Assembly (NCBI RefSeq): GCF_025961475.1
Contig: NZ_JAOQNS010000013.1
Coordinates: forward strand, 62,001 to 126,000
Direction: 5' to 3'
Length of the DNA: 64,000 nucleotides
Source of the DNA: Rhodobium gokarnense
Lineage (GTDB): Bacteria > Pseudomonadota > Alphaproteobacteria > Rhizobiales > Rhodobiaceae
Position 1 is the stretch's first letter; each line of letters begins with the position of its first letter. Below the pieces are notes generated by a model. The model ran no database searches and had not been told where the DNA came from. It saw nothing but the letters and a program-made list of their open reading frames with translations. Of this stretch, positions 1 through 10,399 are shown one piece after another. Both the position numbers and the translations under genes were made by a program.

Positions 1-1
1 G

Positions 2-154
2 GAGACGTTCAAGGCGGATCGGTTCGTCATCGAAAAGGTCGACGAGGCGGCGCTGGCGCAGCATCCGCAGGCGACGCGGATCGTCGGGCGGGCGGCGGAA
101 CTGGTGCTCGGCAAGCCGCTCTTCCGGATCAAGCGGGTCGGGGCGTTCCGCTAG
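2..154 (+). CDS. C-terminal fragment of an unidentified protein
   Basis: This is the 3' end of a gene that begins before the window. The open frame starts at base 2 and ends with TAG at 152-154, giving about 50 residues with alternating charged and hydrophobic positions and a basic end (KRVGAFR). Its stop overlaps the stop of the convergent MarR gene by a few bases, which supports it as a real gene end. I do not recognise the family from this fragment. Confidence 0.45.
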   Translation, partial: ETFKADRFVIEKVDEAALAQHPQATRIVGRAAELVLGKPLFRIKRVGAFR

Positions 155-654
155 CCCTCATCCGCCTCCTCCGGCGCAAGGGCGGCGACGATCGTCGCGC
201 CCTCCTCCGTTTCGCAGAAGCGGCAGAGGCGGTGCGGGTTGGCGCCGGCGTCGACGGCGGCAGCGAGCAGGCGGTCGATGAGGGCGGCAAGCGTCTTCGC
301 CTCGTCGGGCGAAAGGTCGGCGGCAAGGCCGGCGATGATTTCGCCGCGACGGACCTGCAGGTCGCGGACCCGGCGCTTGCCGCGGGCGGTGGTCTCAACC
401 ATCACCTCGCGGCCCTTGCGGCGCAGGCGCCGGACCAGCCAGTCCTTCTCCAGCCGGTCGACAAGGCGCACCGTTGCCGAATGGGTCAGGCCGACCACGG
501 CGGCGATGTGCTGGATGGAAATCGGTTCGCGGGCGCGGATCGCGATCATCGCCGCGATCGCGCTCTCCGACAGATCGCCGGTTTCGGCCAATGTGGCGTC
601 GCCGATCGCGGTGGCGAGGGCGGACAGCCGGTTCGCAAGCGCATCATTTTGCAT
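151..654 (-). CDS. MarR family transcriptional regulator
   Basis: The 167-residue protein has the length and layout of a MarR dimeric winged-helix repressor. A helical N-terminus is followed by a helix-turn-helix at about residues 45-75 (ISIQHIAAVVGLTHSATVRL), a basic wing rich in arginine near residues 90-105, and a C-terminal dimerisation helix. The extreme C-terminus carries a CxxC pair (LCRFCE, about residues 142-148), unusual for the family, which could sense oxidants or bind metal; that is inference. The gene is convergent with the partial gene at the window edge and divergent from lepA. A short palindrome overlaps its start codon and may be its own operator. The target genes cannot be told from the window. 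Confidence 0.85.
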   Translation of the reverse strand: MQNDALANRLSALATAIGDATLAETGDLSESAIAAMIAIRAREPISIQHIAAVVGLTHSATVRLVDRLEKDWLVRRLRRKGREVMVETTARGKRRVRDLQVRRGEIIAGLAADLSPDEAKTLAALIDRLLAAAVDAGANPHRLCRFCETEEGATIVAALAPEEADEG

Positions 655-664
655 GACTAATGCA
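650..664. promoter_or_regulatory. Candidate MarR autoregulatory palindrome
   Basis: TGCAT-N5-ATGCA forms a perfect inverted repeat that overlaps the ATG of the MarR gene (bases 652-654) and extends upstream. MarR proteins commonly bind such palindromes at their own promoter. No footprint or second copy supports it here. Confidence 0.25.
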
Positions 665-828
665 TATCATGGATTCAGCATCCGGACAACGGGTATGCAC
701 GGCCCCGAACTACAACCTTTGGCGTATGGCTTTTCCCGCCCCTGCCCCCGGACCTGCGCGCCGAAACATGGGGCACGACAGGCTTTTATCCGCTTGGCGA
801 TGCCCGAAAGCGGTGCTATTTCGGCGCC

Positions 829-2634
<1,806 letters not shown>

Positions 2635-2651
2635 GGCGGGATCGCCGACTT

Positions 2652-2679
2652 TCGTCGCCGCTCATGGATGCGGCGACGA
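2652..2679. terminator. Strong hairpin between lepA and the rhodanese gene
   Basis: A perfect 10-bp stem (TCGTCGCCGC with GCGGCGACGA) closes an 8-base loop 18 bases after the lepA stop. Only a short T run follows (CTTT), so it is a candidate terminator or mRNA 3'-end stabiliser rather than a textbook one. It lies between two convergent genes and could serve both strands. Confidence 0.4.
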
Positions 2680-2742
2680 GCGGCTTTGGCGCCGTCGTCA
2701 CCGAGGCGCCATCCGCTTTTTGGTGAATGCTCGAGAAGCCCG

Positions 2743-3147
2743 TTACGCCGGGCGCTCGGTGGGCAGGCCGCGGCCGAGCCAGCCGGGGCCGGAGAACGAG
2801 CCCATCATGCCCTCGTTGACGTCGTAGACATTGGTGAAACCGAGGCGGCGCATCTCGCCGGCAAGCCAGGACGAACGGTTGCCGGTGGCGCAAAGGACGG
2901 CAACCGCCTTCGACTTGTCCTCGCCGATGAGGTCTAGGACCTTCTGCAGGAAGGACGGGTCCTGGAGCGAAATCGCTTCGGCGGCGTCGCCGACGCCGGT
3001 GCGCTGCCATTCCATGGGCGTGCGGATGTCGACGAGGAGGAGCCGTCCGGCGAGCGCTTCTTCGCGCGCGGTCGGGGCGTCGACGATACCGTTCTCGCCG
3101 AGTTCGCCGGCGGTGGAGGACAGGGCTCTGGGGGTTATCTGATCCAT
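2743..3147 (-). CDS. Rhodanese-like domain protein
   Basis: This 134-residue protein is a single rhodanese domain, probably a sulfurtransferase or a carrier of persulfide sulfur in the cytosol. Seen in the sequence are the substrate-binding segment DIRTPMEW near the N-terminus and the catalytic loop VLCATGNRSS with the active-site cysteine. After the loop come the family's LGFTNVYDVNEGMMG stretch and a C-terminal GPGWLGRGLP segment. I chose the ATG at 3147 because upstream codons in the same frame look non-coding and lie between this start and a plausible promoter at 3224-3259. The gene stands alone and is convergent with lepA. The sulfur acceptor is not known. Confidence 0.85.
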   Translation of the reverse strand: MDQITPRALSSTAGELGENGIVDAPTAREEALAGRLLLVDIRTPMEWQRTGVGDAAEAISLQDPSFLQKVLDLIGEDKSKAVAVLCATGNRSSWLAGEMRRLGFTNVYDVNEGMMGSFSGPGWLGRGLPTERPA

Positions 3148-3538
3148 CGGGTCGGGTCCGGTTCGCTGCGGTTTGACAAGTTGTCGCAGGGCAAAAGTTA
3201 GGGCGCATGCGGGTTTTTGACAACGCACATGTATATAAGCATTTTATAATATAATGCAACCTTTCCGAATCGCCCTGTCCCGCCATCGCGCTAAACGGTA
3301 CTTCCGGTTGACATTTCGCAGTCCCTGCAAGCGTTCGGCGGGCCTTTTGCGGTGCATTCCCCGGCCGTGATGCGGTTGTGCCTTCTCCTCGCCACGCGGG
3401 ATGACTAGCGTTGAGTCGGCCTTGCGCCCCCTGCCAGCCGAGCCGACCGAGGCTGCCGGCAGGGTTAACGACCGGTAAACCGGAACCGAAGAGGATGGGC
3501 GGATGACGTTTTTCCGAGGAGCCGACCGAGGAGCCGAG
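3148..3538. other. Intergenic region between divergent rhodanese and mepA genes
   Basis: The left third (about 3210-3260) is A+T-rich and holds the candidate rhodanese promoter. The remainder is GC-rich, and I see no convincing gene, repeat or terminator in it. A TTGACA at 3308-3313 lacks a good -10 partner, so the mepA promoter is not resolved. Confidence 0.4.
3224..3259 (-). promoter_or_regulatory. Candidate sigma-70 promoter of the rhodanese gene
   Basis: On the minus strand, TTGCAT (3259-3254) and TATATA (3237-3232) are separated by 16 bases within a strongly A+T-rich patch in otherwise GC-rich DNA. The predicted transcription start is about 75 bases before the rhodanese ATG. The -10 match is only partial. 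Confidence 0.35.
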
Positions 3539-4615
3539 ATGACCAGCCGGACCGTCCTGTCCTATTGCCGAGCCTTGCCGGCCCTATTGGCATTTGTCGG
3601 GCTGGGCACTGCCGCGCTTGCCGCCGGCCCCGACCGGACCCTGCCGCAGCCGAAGCCGGCGCTCGACCGCGAGGCCTTGAGCGCGACCATCGCCGATGAC
3701 GATGCGCCCGTACCCCGCCCTGCGCCCGCCAACCGGCCGCAGCGCACGGCCTCGCTGGTGCCGCAGGCCGTCGATCCGAACGCACCGGCAAAGCAGGTAT
3801 TCGGCCGCCAGCAGACGCCGGCGCCGCTGAAGGCGCGGGCCATCGGCTTTTATTCCAAGGGCTGCCTTGCCGGCGCCCAGCCGCTTCCCGTCACCGGCCG
3901 GACCTGGCAGGTCATGCGCCTGTCGCGCAACCGCAATTGGGGCCACCCGGAACTCATCGACTATCTGGAGGACCTGGCCGGCGATGCGCCGAAGCTCGGC
4001 TGGAACGGGCTCCTCGTCGGCGACCTCGCCCAGCCGCGCGGCGGGCCGATGCTGACCGGCCATGCCAGCCACCAGATCGGGCTCGACGCCGACATCTGGC
4101 TGACGCCGATGCCGGGCCGTACCCTGTCGCGCCAGGAGCGCGAGAAGATGGCGGCGACCTCCATGCTCGGCCCGAGGATGGCGCGCATCGAGATCCCGGA
4201 AGGCGGCCGGGTCGACCGCTCGATCTGGACGGACGCCCATGCGCGGCTCATCAAGCGCGCGGCCAGCGACCGGCGCGTGGCGCGCATCTTCGTCCATCCG
4301 GGGATCAAGAAGAAGCTCTGCGACTGGGCGACGGGAAACCGTTCCTGGCTGCGCAAGGTGCGCCCCTGGTACGGCCACCATTACCATTTCCACGTCCGGC
4401 TTTCCTGCCCGCGCGGCAGCTCCGGCTGCAAGGACCAGAGCGCACCGCCGGCCGGCGACGGCTGCGGCCAGCCCTTGAACTGGTGGCTGTCGGATGCGCC
4501 CTACGCCAAGCGGCGGGCGCGGATCGCGGCGGCCAAGAAGGGCGCCAAGACCTGGAAGCCGATGTCCGTCAACCAGCTTCCGGCCGCCTGTTCCCAGGTG
4601 CTCGTTGCGCGCTGA
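3539..4615 (+). CDS. mepA: Penicillin-insensitive murein endopeptidase (MepA-like)
   Basis: MepA is a periplasmic LAS-family zinc peptidase that cuts D-Ala-meso-DAP cross-links in peptidoglycan. The protein (358 residues from this start) begins with a signal peptide (hydrophobic core [19 protein letters not shown]). A proline-rich linker follows, then the catalytic domain. Zinc-site motifs are visible: [13 protein letters not shown] carries the first His and Asp, a second region reads [11 protein letters not shown], and GHHYHFHVR gives the last His residues. Two ATG codons have good Shine-Dalgarno sequences, 3503 (GAGG) and 3539 (GAGGAG). I prefer 3539 because it gives a cleaner signal peptide. 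The gene is convergent with msrA, 12 bases apart. Confidence 0.9.
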   Translation: MTSRTVLSYCRALPALLAFVGLGTAALAAGPDRTLPQPKPALDREALSATIADDDAPVPRPAPANRPQRTASLVPQAVDPNAPAKQVFGRQQTPAPLKARAIGFYSKGCLAGAQPLPVTGRTWQVMRLSRNRNWGHPELIDYLEDLAGDAPKLGWNGLLVGDLAQPRGGPMLTGHASHQIGLDADIWLTPMPGRTLSRQEREKMAATSMLGPRMARIEIPEGGRVDRSIWTDAHARLIKRAASDRRVARIFVHPGIKKKLCDWATGNRSWLRKVRPWYGHHYHFHVRLSCPRGSSGCKDQSAPPAGDGCGQPLNWWLSDAPYAKRRARIAAAKKGAKTWKPMSVNQLPAACSQVLVAR

Positions 4616-4627
4616 GGCCTATCGAGC

Positions 4628-5293
4628 CTATTCCGCCGGAACGCCAGCGCCGACCGGGCAGGAAACGCCCGTGCCGCCGAGGCCGCAATAGCCGCTCGGG
4701 TTCTTGGCGAGGTATTGCTGGTGGTAGTCCTCGGCGAAAAAGAAGGGCTGGGGCCCTCGGATTTCCGTCGTGATCTCGCCCTTGCCCACGGACTTCAAGG
4801 CTTCGTTATAGGCATCGCGCGAGGCCTCGGCCGCGGCCTTCTGGGCGTCGTCGCTGGCATAGATCGCCGAGCGGTACTGGGTGCCGGTGTCGTTGCCCTG
4901 GCGCATGCCCTGGGTCGGGTCGTGCCCCTCCCAGAAGGCCTTCAGCACCTGGTCGAGCGAGATCCCCTTCGGATCGAAGACGACGCGCACGACCTCGGCA
5001 TGGCCGGTCATGCCGGAGCAGACCTCCTGGTAGGTCGGGTTCGGCGTGTAGCCGCCGGCATAGCCGACTGCCGTCACATAGACCCCGTCCATCTGCCAGA
5101 ACAGCCGTTCCGCGCCCCAGAAGCAGCCCATGCCGACGACGATCTCGGCAAAGTCCTCCGGCACCGGCGCATCGACCGGCACGCTGTTGACCGCATGCGG
5201 GCCGGGCGTCGCGATCGGCTGGTCGCGGCCGCGCAGCGCCTCGCTCTCGGGCGGCACGCGCATCTTGTGCTTCAGGACGTCGAACAGGAACAT
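4628..5293 (-). CDS. msrA: Peptide-methionine (S)-S-oxide reductase MsrA
   Basis: MsrA reduces methionine-S-sulfoxide in proteins and free methionine using thioredoxin as reductant. The 221-residue product carries the catalytic signature GCFWGAE with its active-site Cys at about residue 54. It also has the family's GYAGG and GHAEVV motifs and the HQQYLAK stretch, and ends with the resolving-cysteine region ([13 protein letters not shown]). The start at 5293 gives the usual MsrA N-terminal extension [11 protein letters not shown] small membrane-protein gene lies upstream on the same strand (42-base gap), so the two may be co-transcribed. Confidence 0.96.
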   Translation of the reverse strand: MFLFDVLKHKMRVPPESEALRGRDQPIATPGPHAVNSVPVDAPVPEDFAEIVVGMGCFWGAERLFWQMDGVYVTAVGYAGGYTPNPTYQEVCSGMTGHAEVVRVVFDPKGISLDQVLKAFWEGHDPTQGMRQGNDTGTQYRSAIYASDDAQKAAAEASRDAYNEALKSVGKGEITTEIRGPQPFFFAEDYHQQYLAKNPSGYCGLGGTGVSCPVGAGVPAE

Positions 5294-5334
5294 GGCTTTT
5301 CCTTTCCGGCCGGAGCGGCCAAAGAGCTGCCGGG

Positions 5335-5649
5335 TCAGGCCGGCAGCTTGTCGGCGGTGCGGGTCTTTGCCGTCGTCAGCCAGACGATGAGGAAGCCGAG
5401 GCCGCCGATCACCGCCCAGTTGGGCAGCATCAGGACCCATTGCAGCACCGGGTCCCAGAGATAGGGGCTGATATGGCGCTGGATGCCGGCCTGCAGGGCG
5501 TTGAGGCTGCCCGGGCTCAGCGTGAACCAGGTCTCGCCGAGCGGCGTGATGACCAGCGCGTTGGCGGCGATCGACTTGGTGCCGTCGATGACGATGCCGA
5601 CGATCGCGGCCGCGATCATCCAGTAGCCGAGCACCCTTGCCAGAAACAT
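5335..5649 (-). CDS. Small inner-membrane protein of unknown function
   Basis: This 104-residue protein has two predicted membrane segments. One is near the N-terminus ([13 protein letters not shown], about residues 8-25) and one near the C-terminus ([14 protein letters not shown], about 80-95). A soluble loop containing [12 protein letters not shown] lies between them. I recognise it as a type of protein often seen in Rhizobiales but know no function for it. The ATG at 5649 is chosen because the longer frame would add a basic, non-hydrophobic leader with no ribosome site. It sits just upstream of msrA on the same strand. Confidence 0.7.
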   Translation of the reverse strand: MFLARVLGYWMIAAAIVGIVIDGTKSIAANALVITPLGETWFTLSPGSLNALQAGIQRHISPYLWDPVLQWVLMLPNWAVIGGLGFLIVWLTTAKTRTADKLPA

Positions 5650-5841
5650 GAACACGGGCTTGTCCCCTCCCGGCGCATCGCGCCGACATGATTTTCGCAG
5701 CGCCATCGGTACCGCGCCGCAGAATGGTGTCTTTTGATTTAGTCCAGACATCCGACGGCCTCAATGGGCCTGCCGCAGGAAAGCGATTTGCGACGCATCA
5801 ACTCATTTTCATCGGATCGTTACATTGGCTGTCGGAAGCGC

Positions 5842-5869
5842 TTGAAAGCGCGGCCATCATCGCTATAGT
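5842..5869 (+). promoter_or_regulatory. Promoter of tRNA-Ser
   Basis: TTGAAA (5842-5847) and TATAGT (5864-5869) are separated by 16 bases, and the first base of the tRNA is 36 bases after the -10 box. Position, spacing and match fit a strong housekeeping promoter for the tRNA gene. Confidence 0.65.
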
Positions 5870-5904
5870 CCCGCCCTGTTCCGGCGCCCCCAGCGGCGCC
5901 GCGC

Positions 5905-5994
5905 GGAGGGGTGGCCGAGTGGTCGAAGGCGCACGCCTGGAACGCGTGTATACGGGTAACCGTATCGTGGGTTCGAATCCCACTCCCTCCGCCA
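5905..5994 (+). tRNA. tRNA-Ser (anticodon GGA)
   Basis: The 90-base gene folds as a class II tRNA. The acceptor GGAGGGG pairs with TCCCTCC, followed by G73 and an encoded CCA (5992-5994). The D-arm begins TGGCCGAGTGG. The anticodon stem CACGC/GCGTG closes a seven-base loop with GGA at 5939-5941. A long variable arm (TATACGGGTAACCGTATC) and a T-arm with GGTTCGAATCC complete it. The GGA anticodon reads UCC and UCU serine codons. Confidence 0.97.
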
Positions 5995-6069
5995 TTTTCT
6001 GACTTCGCGCTGCCGCCCTTCGGGCTTCGCTCCAGTCGGGGCCTCGCAAAGGCTCGGGCGGCTGTTCGC

Positions 6070-6090
6070 CTTGCGAACCCCTTGGGTTCG
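6070..6090. repeat. T-arm-like hairpin repeat, copy 1
   Basis: CTTGCGAACCC-CTT-GGGTTCG contains a perfect 7-bp stem (CGAACCC/GGGTTCG) with a 3-base loop. It matches copy 2 at 6191-6211 except in the loop. The sequence resembles the T-arm of the tRNA just upstream. Confidence 0.5.
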
Positions 6091-6190
6091 AACGCTCTCT
6101 CCGTTTCCCCGCCATCTTTCTCGCTCACGACGGTCTCACTGCGCTCGACGTCTCCGCGGGGGCGGCCTGACCGGCCGGCGCCCGGTCGGG

Positions 6191-6211
6191 CTTGCGAACC
6201 CGGTGGGTTCG
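6191..6211. repeat. T-arm-like hairpin repeat, copy 2
   Basis: CTTGCGAACCC-GGT-GGGTTCG repeats copy 1 with a different 3-base loop, about 120 bases downstream of it. The stem is conserved while the loop varies, as expected if the hairpin itself is what is maintained. Confidence 0.5.
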
Positions 6212-6308
6212 GATTGGGCCCAGCGCCGCGACTATCTTACCGTCGGGTGGGTTTTTCGGGTGCCGCGTGCAGAACCATTTCGGCATTGGCTTCAGGGCCT
6301 GAAGCGGC

Positions 6309-7628
6309 CTAACGGCCCGTTGGCCATTCGGCGTGCAGATCGTCGATCACGACGGGGTGGCGGTGGCGGCCGGGGGCGGCGGGGTCGCCTTCCAGGAGGT
6401 GGGGGTGGTCGGGCGCAAGGTCGGAATGGCCGTGCTCCGGGGCGTCTTCGTCCGGGCCCGGCCAGACCCGGATGGCAAGGAGCCCGCCGATGGCGGCGAC
6501 GGCGGCAAGGGCCCCGGCCGCGACGCTGAGGCCGGCCCCCGCCCCCAGCCAGCCGGCCAGCGGATAGGTCAGCAACCAACAGGCGTGGGAGAGCGCGAAC
6601 TGGGCGGCAAAGACCGCCGGACGGTCGGCCTGGTGCGCGGAGCGGCGCAGCAGCCGCCCGGACGGCACCTGGGCGAGGGAAAAGCCGGCGCCGAAGGCGA
6701 ACCACAGCACCAGCAGCATCGCGTAGCCGGTAAGGAAGACGGCAAGGGTCGCGGATAGGAACAGCAGCAGCGCGCCCGCCAGCATGACGCTGCGGTCGGA
6801 CAGGCGGGCGAGCAGGCGCGGCAACAGGACCGCGACCAGCATCGACCCCGTCCCGAAGCTCGCCAGGGCGAGCGCCGTTTCCCGGTCGCCGAGCCCGAAG
6901 GCGCCCTGCACATAGACGACAGTGTTGACGATGACGATCGCGCCCGCGGCCGCGGTCGCCAGGTTGATGGCCAGGAGACCGCGCAGGCGCGGCGTCGCCA
7001 GATAGATGCGCAGGCCACGAAGCGTCCGGTCGTAGAAGCTCCGCGTCGCGGGCGCCGTTGCCGCGGGCAGGACCACGGAGACGACGAGCGCGGCCGAGGT
7101 GAGGAAGCCGATCGCAGTGCCGACGAACAGGAAGTGGAAGCCCATCACCGTCAACAGGGCCGCTGCGAGCACCGGGCTGATGAGGTTTTCCAGATCGTAG
7201 GCGAGGCGCGACAGCGACAGGGCGTTGGTGTAGCTCGCCTCGTCGTCGACGATGTCGGGAATCGTTGCCTGGAAGGCCGGGGTGAACGAAGCCGAGGCCG
7301 ACTGCAGGGCAAAGATCAGGAGATAGACCTGCCAGACCTCGGTGACGAAGGGCAGGAAGGCGGCGATCGCCGCCCGCACAAGATCGAGCCCGACGAGCAG
7401 CCCCCGGCGCGGCAGGAGACCGGCCACGGCCGCGGCGACCGGGGCGATGCCCACATTGGCGAGCATCCGGATGGCGAGCGCCGTGCCGAGCACCGTGCCC
7501 GCCCTGTCGCCGGCAAGGTCATAGGCCAGCAGCGCCAGCGCCACCGTGGCAAGGCCGGTCCCGAGAAGCGCAACGATCTGGGCCAGGAACAGGTGGCGGA
7601 AAATCGGATTGGCAAGAACGGAAAACAT
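6309..7628 (-). CDS. MFS family transporter
   Basis: The 439-residue protein has the composition of a 12-helix major facilitator: hydrophobic segments throughout, with short charged loops such as RLLARLSDRS in the middle. It resembles drug or metal efflux-type MFS proteins, but no substrate can be assigned. The cytosolic C-terminal tail is histidine-rich (EHGHSDLAPDHPHL, then GRHRHPVV) and ends DDLHAEWP, which may suggest metal contact; that is inference. I start it at the ATG at 7628 because the open frame upstream encodes a polar, proline-rich stretch unlike an MFS N-terminus. The gene is divergent from the iron-uptake locus, with about 600 bases between. Confidence 0.85.
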   Translation of the reverse strand: MFSVLANPIFRHLFLAQIVALLGTGLATVALALLAYDLAGDRAGTVLGTALAIRMLANVGIAPVAAAVAGLLPRRGLLVGLDLVRAAIAAFLPFVTEVWQVYLLIFALQSASASFTPAFQATIPDIVDDEASYTNALSLSRLAYDLENLISPVLAAALLTVMGFHFLFVGTAIGFLTSAALVVSVVLPAATAPATRSFYDRTLRGLRIYLATPRLRGLLAINLATAAAGAIVIVNTVVYVQGAFGLGDRETALALASFGTGSMLVAVLLPRLLARLSDRSVMLAGALLLFLSATLAVFLTGYAMLLVLWFAFGAGFSLAQVPSGRLLRRSAHQADRPAVFAAQFALSHACWLLTYPLAGWLGAGAGLSVAAGALAAVAAIGGLLAIRVWPGPDEDAPEHGHSDLAPDHPHLLEGDPAAPGRHRHPVVIDDLHAEWPTGR

Positions 7629-8248
7629 CTGGCAGGGCCATCCGGTGGTGGTGCGGAGCGCGCTAACGCACGCCGTTGGTTTGAAATGCGCAGGCGTCCA
7701 TGGCGCATTATGGAGGCCCGCGTCGCCGTTTGCGATGGCGGCCCGTGCGAAAAAGTCACAGTGCCCGGTGATTTTCCCCCGTGTCTGCGGGGTGCCGCAC
7801 CCCGGGCGCGATCGCGCAGCCTCGCCCGGATCGGCGGTGGGAATGTCCCTGATCGGCAAATTTCAGCGCCTCGGGGGCGCCCGGCGACGGCGGTTTTCCC
7901 CGCCGGGCCGCTGGGGAGCGAGCGCGACGGGCGTGTCCCTCCCCCGAAAAAAAACGGTCCGTTCCCTAGTCAATTTACCGGATGCAATTGCGAACGAATT
8001 GCAAATACGCTTTATACAGATGGCGCGGCCGGATCGCCGGGGCCTGACATGCCTGCCGACGATTTGATCGCGATCAAGGCCCGCGGCGATCGGCCGGGTC
8101 TAGTGTGTTGCGACTGATACGCATTGCCGTTTGCAGGCGCCGTCCCCCGGGAGTGCCTTCTGCAAAACGCCATGCCGCGGGAACCCTGCGGGTCGGGCCG
8201 AGGTCCCTGGCGGCCGAACCAATGCGTGAGACTGTGGAGCGACGAGAC
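7629..8248. other. Long intergenic region upstream of the iron-uptake locus
   Basis: About 600 bases separate the MFS gene from ftr1. Most is GC-rich and shows no credible gene. The segment 7970-8030 is distinctly A+T-rich and contains the inverted repeat GCAATT-N7-AATTGC, which is the probable iron-responsive promoter region of ftr1. Confidence 0.45.
7984..8002. promoter_or_regulatory. Candidate iron-responsive (Fur-type) operator of ftr1
   Basis: The perfect inverted repeat GCAATT-N7-AATTGC lies in an A+T-rich patch about 250 bases before ftr1 and is followed by AAATACGC. Its half-site GCAATTGCGAA also occurs next to the better Fur-like box upstream of p19 (10265-10275), linking the two promoters. 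The regulator could be Fur, Mur or Irr. Confidence 0.35.
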
Positions 8249-10201
8249 GTGTTCTTTCGAGTAATTGCCCTTGCCCTGTTGATCTGCGTTGCCGCCGTGC
8301 CGGGACGCAGCGTGGCGGAGCCCGACTACCGAGGCATGATGGAGCGCATCGAGGCGCTCCTGACCGAAGCGGCGGCGGACTACCGGGCCGGCGATGCCGA
8401 CAGCGCCAAGGACAAGGTGCAACGCTCCTATTTCGAGATCTTCGAGAACCTGGAAGGGCCGATCCGCGTAAACGTCTCGGCAAAAAAGAACATCGTGCTT
8501 GAGGGCGAGTTCGGCGATATCCGCAAGCTGATCATCGACGGCGCCCCGGTCGAGACCGTCGAGGCCCGAATCACCGACCATATCGCTGCGATCTGGGCCG
8601 TGCTGCCGGAACTGGAAGGCGGCCATGTGCTGGAAGCCGAGCCCGCCGCCGGCCCGGCGAGCGAGCGCGCGGCCGCCCCCGCGGAGCCGCAGCCGGTCGA
8701 GCCGCACTGGGTCAGCGTCACCGAACGGATCGGCGCGCTCATCAACAGCGCGGCCGATGCCTATGAGGCCGGCGATCCGGACAAGGCCCGAGACCTCATC
8801 ACCGAGGCACAGTTCGACGGCTACAAGAACTCCCTGCTGGAGACCGTCGTCCGGCGCTATGTCAGCCAGGCCCAGGACGTTGCCTATAACGCCGAATTCC
8901 GGCGCATCTCCGGGCTCGTCGACGACGGCAAGCCGGCGCGCATGGTGCGCGCCTCGGGCCAGGTGCTGGTCAACGACATGCAGAGCGTCCTGCCCGGCCT
9001 GCCGCTGATCGAGGGCACCACGGTCGTGGAAGACGCCGTCGAGGAGAGCCCCGACCAGAACTGGCGCACCGTGGCGACCCGCGTCAAGGACGAGATGCGG
9101 TCGGCCATCGCCCTGCATGAGGCCGGCGACACAGGCAAGGCCGTCGGCGCCGTCCAGGACGCCTATTTCGACATCTTCGAGGGCTCCGGCATGGAGAGCA
9201 CGCTGGGCGCCCGCGACGCGGGACTGATGAGCCGGATCGAGGCCCATTTCAGCAAGCTCATGGGCCTGATGAAGAGCGGTGCGTCTGCCGGCGATCTGGA
9301 TGCCGCGCTGGCAACGATGTCGGCCGATCTCGACGAGGGCGTCTCGCTGCTCGGCAGCGGCTCCGACACGCCGTGGGCGCTGTTCGTCTATTCGCTGATG
9401 ATCATCCTGCGCGAAGGCTTCGAGGCGATGCTGATCGTCACGGCCGTCATCACCTATCTCGTCAAGACCGGCAACCGCGACAAGCTCGGCGTCGTCGTCA
9501 ACAGCGTCGTCGTCGCGCTCGCCCTCAGCGTCGCCACGGCGGTGCTGGTGAAATGGGTGTTCCAGGTCTCCGCGGCGAGCCAGGAGGTGCTGGAAGGCGC
9601 CACCATGCTGCTCGCCACCGTCGTCCTCTTCTCCATGAGCTACTGGCTGATCTCCAAGGCGGAAGCCGAGAAGTGGATGGCCTATATCAAGGACACCATG
9701 GCCCGCTCGCTGTCGTCCGGCTCGCTGAAGGCGCTGTGGTTCGTCGGCTTCCTCGCCGTCTATCGCGAGGGCGCGGAAACGGTTCTCTTCTATGAGGCGC
9801 TGACCGCCAATGCCGAGACGTCCGCCGGCATCTGGGCGATCGTCGGCGGCTTTGGCGTCGGCTGCGTCGGCCTTGCCGTCATCTATGTCGCGTTCCGCTT
9901 CGGCGCGGCGCGGCTGCCGATCAGGCCGTTCTTCATGGTGACCAGCGCGCTCCTCTACTACATGGCCTTCGTTTTCGCCGGCAAGGGCGTGATGGAACTC
10001 GTGGAGGGCAAGATCATCGAGCCGACGCTGGTGCCCGGAATGCCGGAAGTCCCGTTCATCGGCCTCTATCCCTATCTGGAAACCCTGGCGCCCCAGGCTG
10101 TTCTCATCGCCGCCGCGCTGATCGCGCTCGTCGCCCTCGGCCGCCGCAAACCGCCCGAGAAGGAGCCCGCTACAGAAGCCTCCGAACTCAAAGCCTCCTG
10201 A
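8249..10201 (+). CDS. FTR1-family iron permease with periplasmic repeat domain
   Basis: This is the permease of a P19/FTR1-type ferrous-iron uptake system (FetM, or FtrC in Brucella). From the GTG at 8249 (GGAG nine bases upstream) the product is 650 residues. It begins with a signal peptide (VIALALLICVAAVPG). Next comes a ~350-residue periplasmic part made of three related repeats with AGD...A...YF.IFE patterns (near residues 35, 175 and 290). The C-terminal membrane domain has the two iron-channel motifs REGFE (about residue 387) and REGAE (about residue 505). An upstream ATG at 8222 is an alternative start without a ribosome site. The gene opens a seven-gene locus for iron import. Confidence 0.92.
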   Translation: MFFRVIALALLICVAAVPGRSVAEPDYRGMMERIEALLTEAAADYRAGDADSAKDKVQRSYFEIFENLEGPIRVNVSAKKNIVLEGEFGDIRKLIIDGAPVETVEARITDHIAAIWAVLPELEGGHVLEAEPAAGPASERAAAPAEPQPVEPHWVSVTERIGALINSAADAYEAGDPDKARDLITEAQFDGYKNSLLETVVRRYVSQAQDVAYNAEFRRISGLVDDGKPARMVRASGQVLVNDMQSVLPGLPLIEGTTVVEDAVEESPDQNWRTVATRVKDEMRSAIALHEAGDTGKAVGAVQDAYFDIFEGSGMESTLGARDAGLMSRIEAHFSKLMGLMKSGASAGDLDAALATMSADLDEGVSLLGSGSDTPWALFVYSLMIILREGFEAMLIVTAVITYLVKTGNRDKLGVVVNSVVVALALSVATAVLVKWVFQVSAASQEVLEGATMLLATVVLFSMSYWLISKAEAEKWMAYIKDTMARSLSSGSLKALWFVGFLAVYREGAETVLFYEALTANAETSAGIWAIVGGFGVGCVGLAVIYVAFRFGAARLPIRPFFMVTSALLYYMAFVFAGKGVMELVEGKIIEPTLVPGMPEVPFIGLYPYLETLAPQAVLIAAALIALVALGRRKPPEKEPATEASELKAS

Positions 10202-10247
10202 CAGGAAGGGCCCGAAAAAGATCGCCGGCGCTTCCCGTCAGAAAATT

Positions 10248-10266
10248 GCAAATGATTTTCATGAGC
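10248..10266. promoter_or_regulatory. Fur-box-like operator upstream of p19
   Basis: The 19 bases around ATGATTTTCAT match the classical Fur consensus at 13 of 19 positions by eye and are centred on ATGA-N3-TCAT. They lie in the 198-base gap between ftr1 and p19, about 135 bases before p19, and suggest a second iron-controlled promoter inside the locus. The adjoining GCAATTGC repeats a half-site found before ftr1. Confidence 0.5.
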
Positions 10267-10399
10267 AATTGCGAAGCGTCGATTCCCACCTCCAAACGTC
10301 ACGCGGACCGGAAAGGAGAGAATCGACCGCAACGATGTCACGTCACGATGCGCGCACACGCATCGCATCAACAGGCAACACCATTTGGGACAGAACATC

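Larger units (their letters stand above)
5995..6308. other. Non-coding region after tRNA-Ser with two T-arm-like hairpins
   Basis: This stretch between the tRNA and the MFS gene has no credible gene. It holds two near-identical short hairpins, each GCGAACCC-N3-GGGTTCG (6070-6090 and 6191-6211), which resemble tRNA T-arms, and a run around 6110-6160 of short C/T-rich words. No clear T-tract terminator follows the tRNA CCA apart from TTTT at 5995-5998. Confidence 0.45.
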
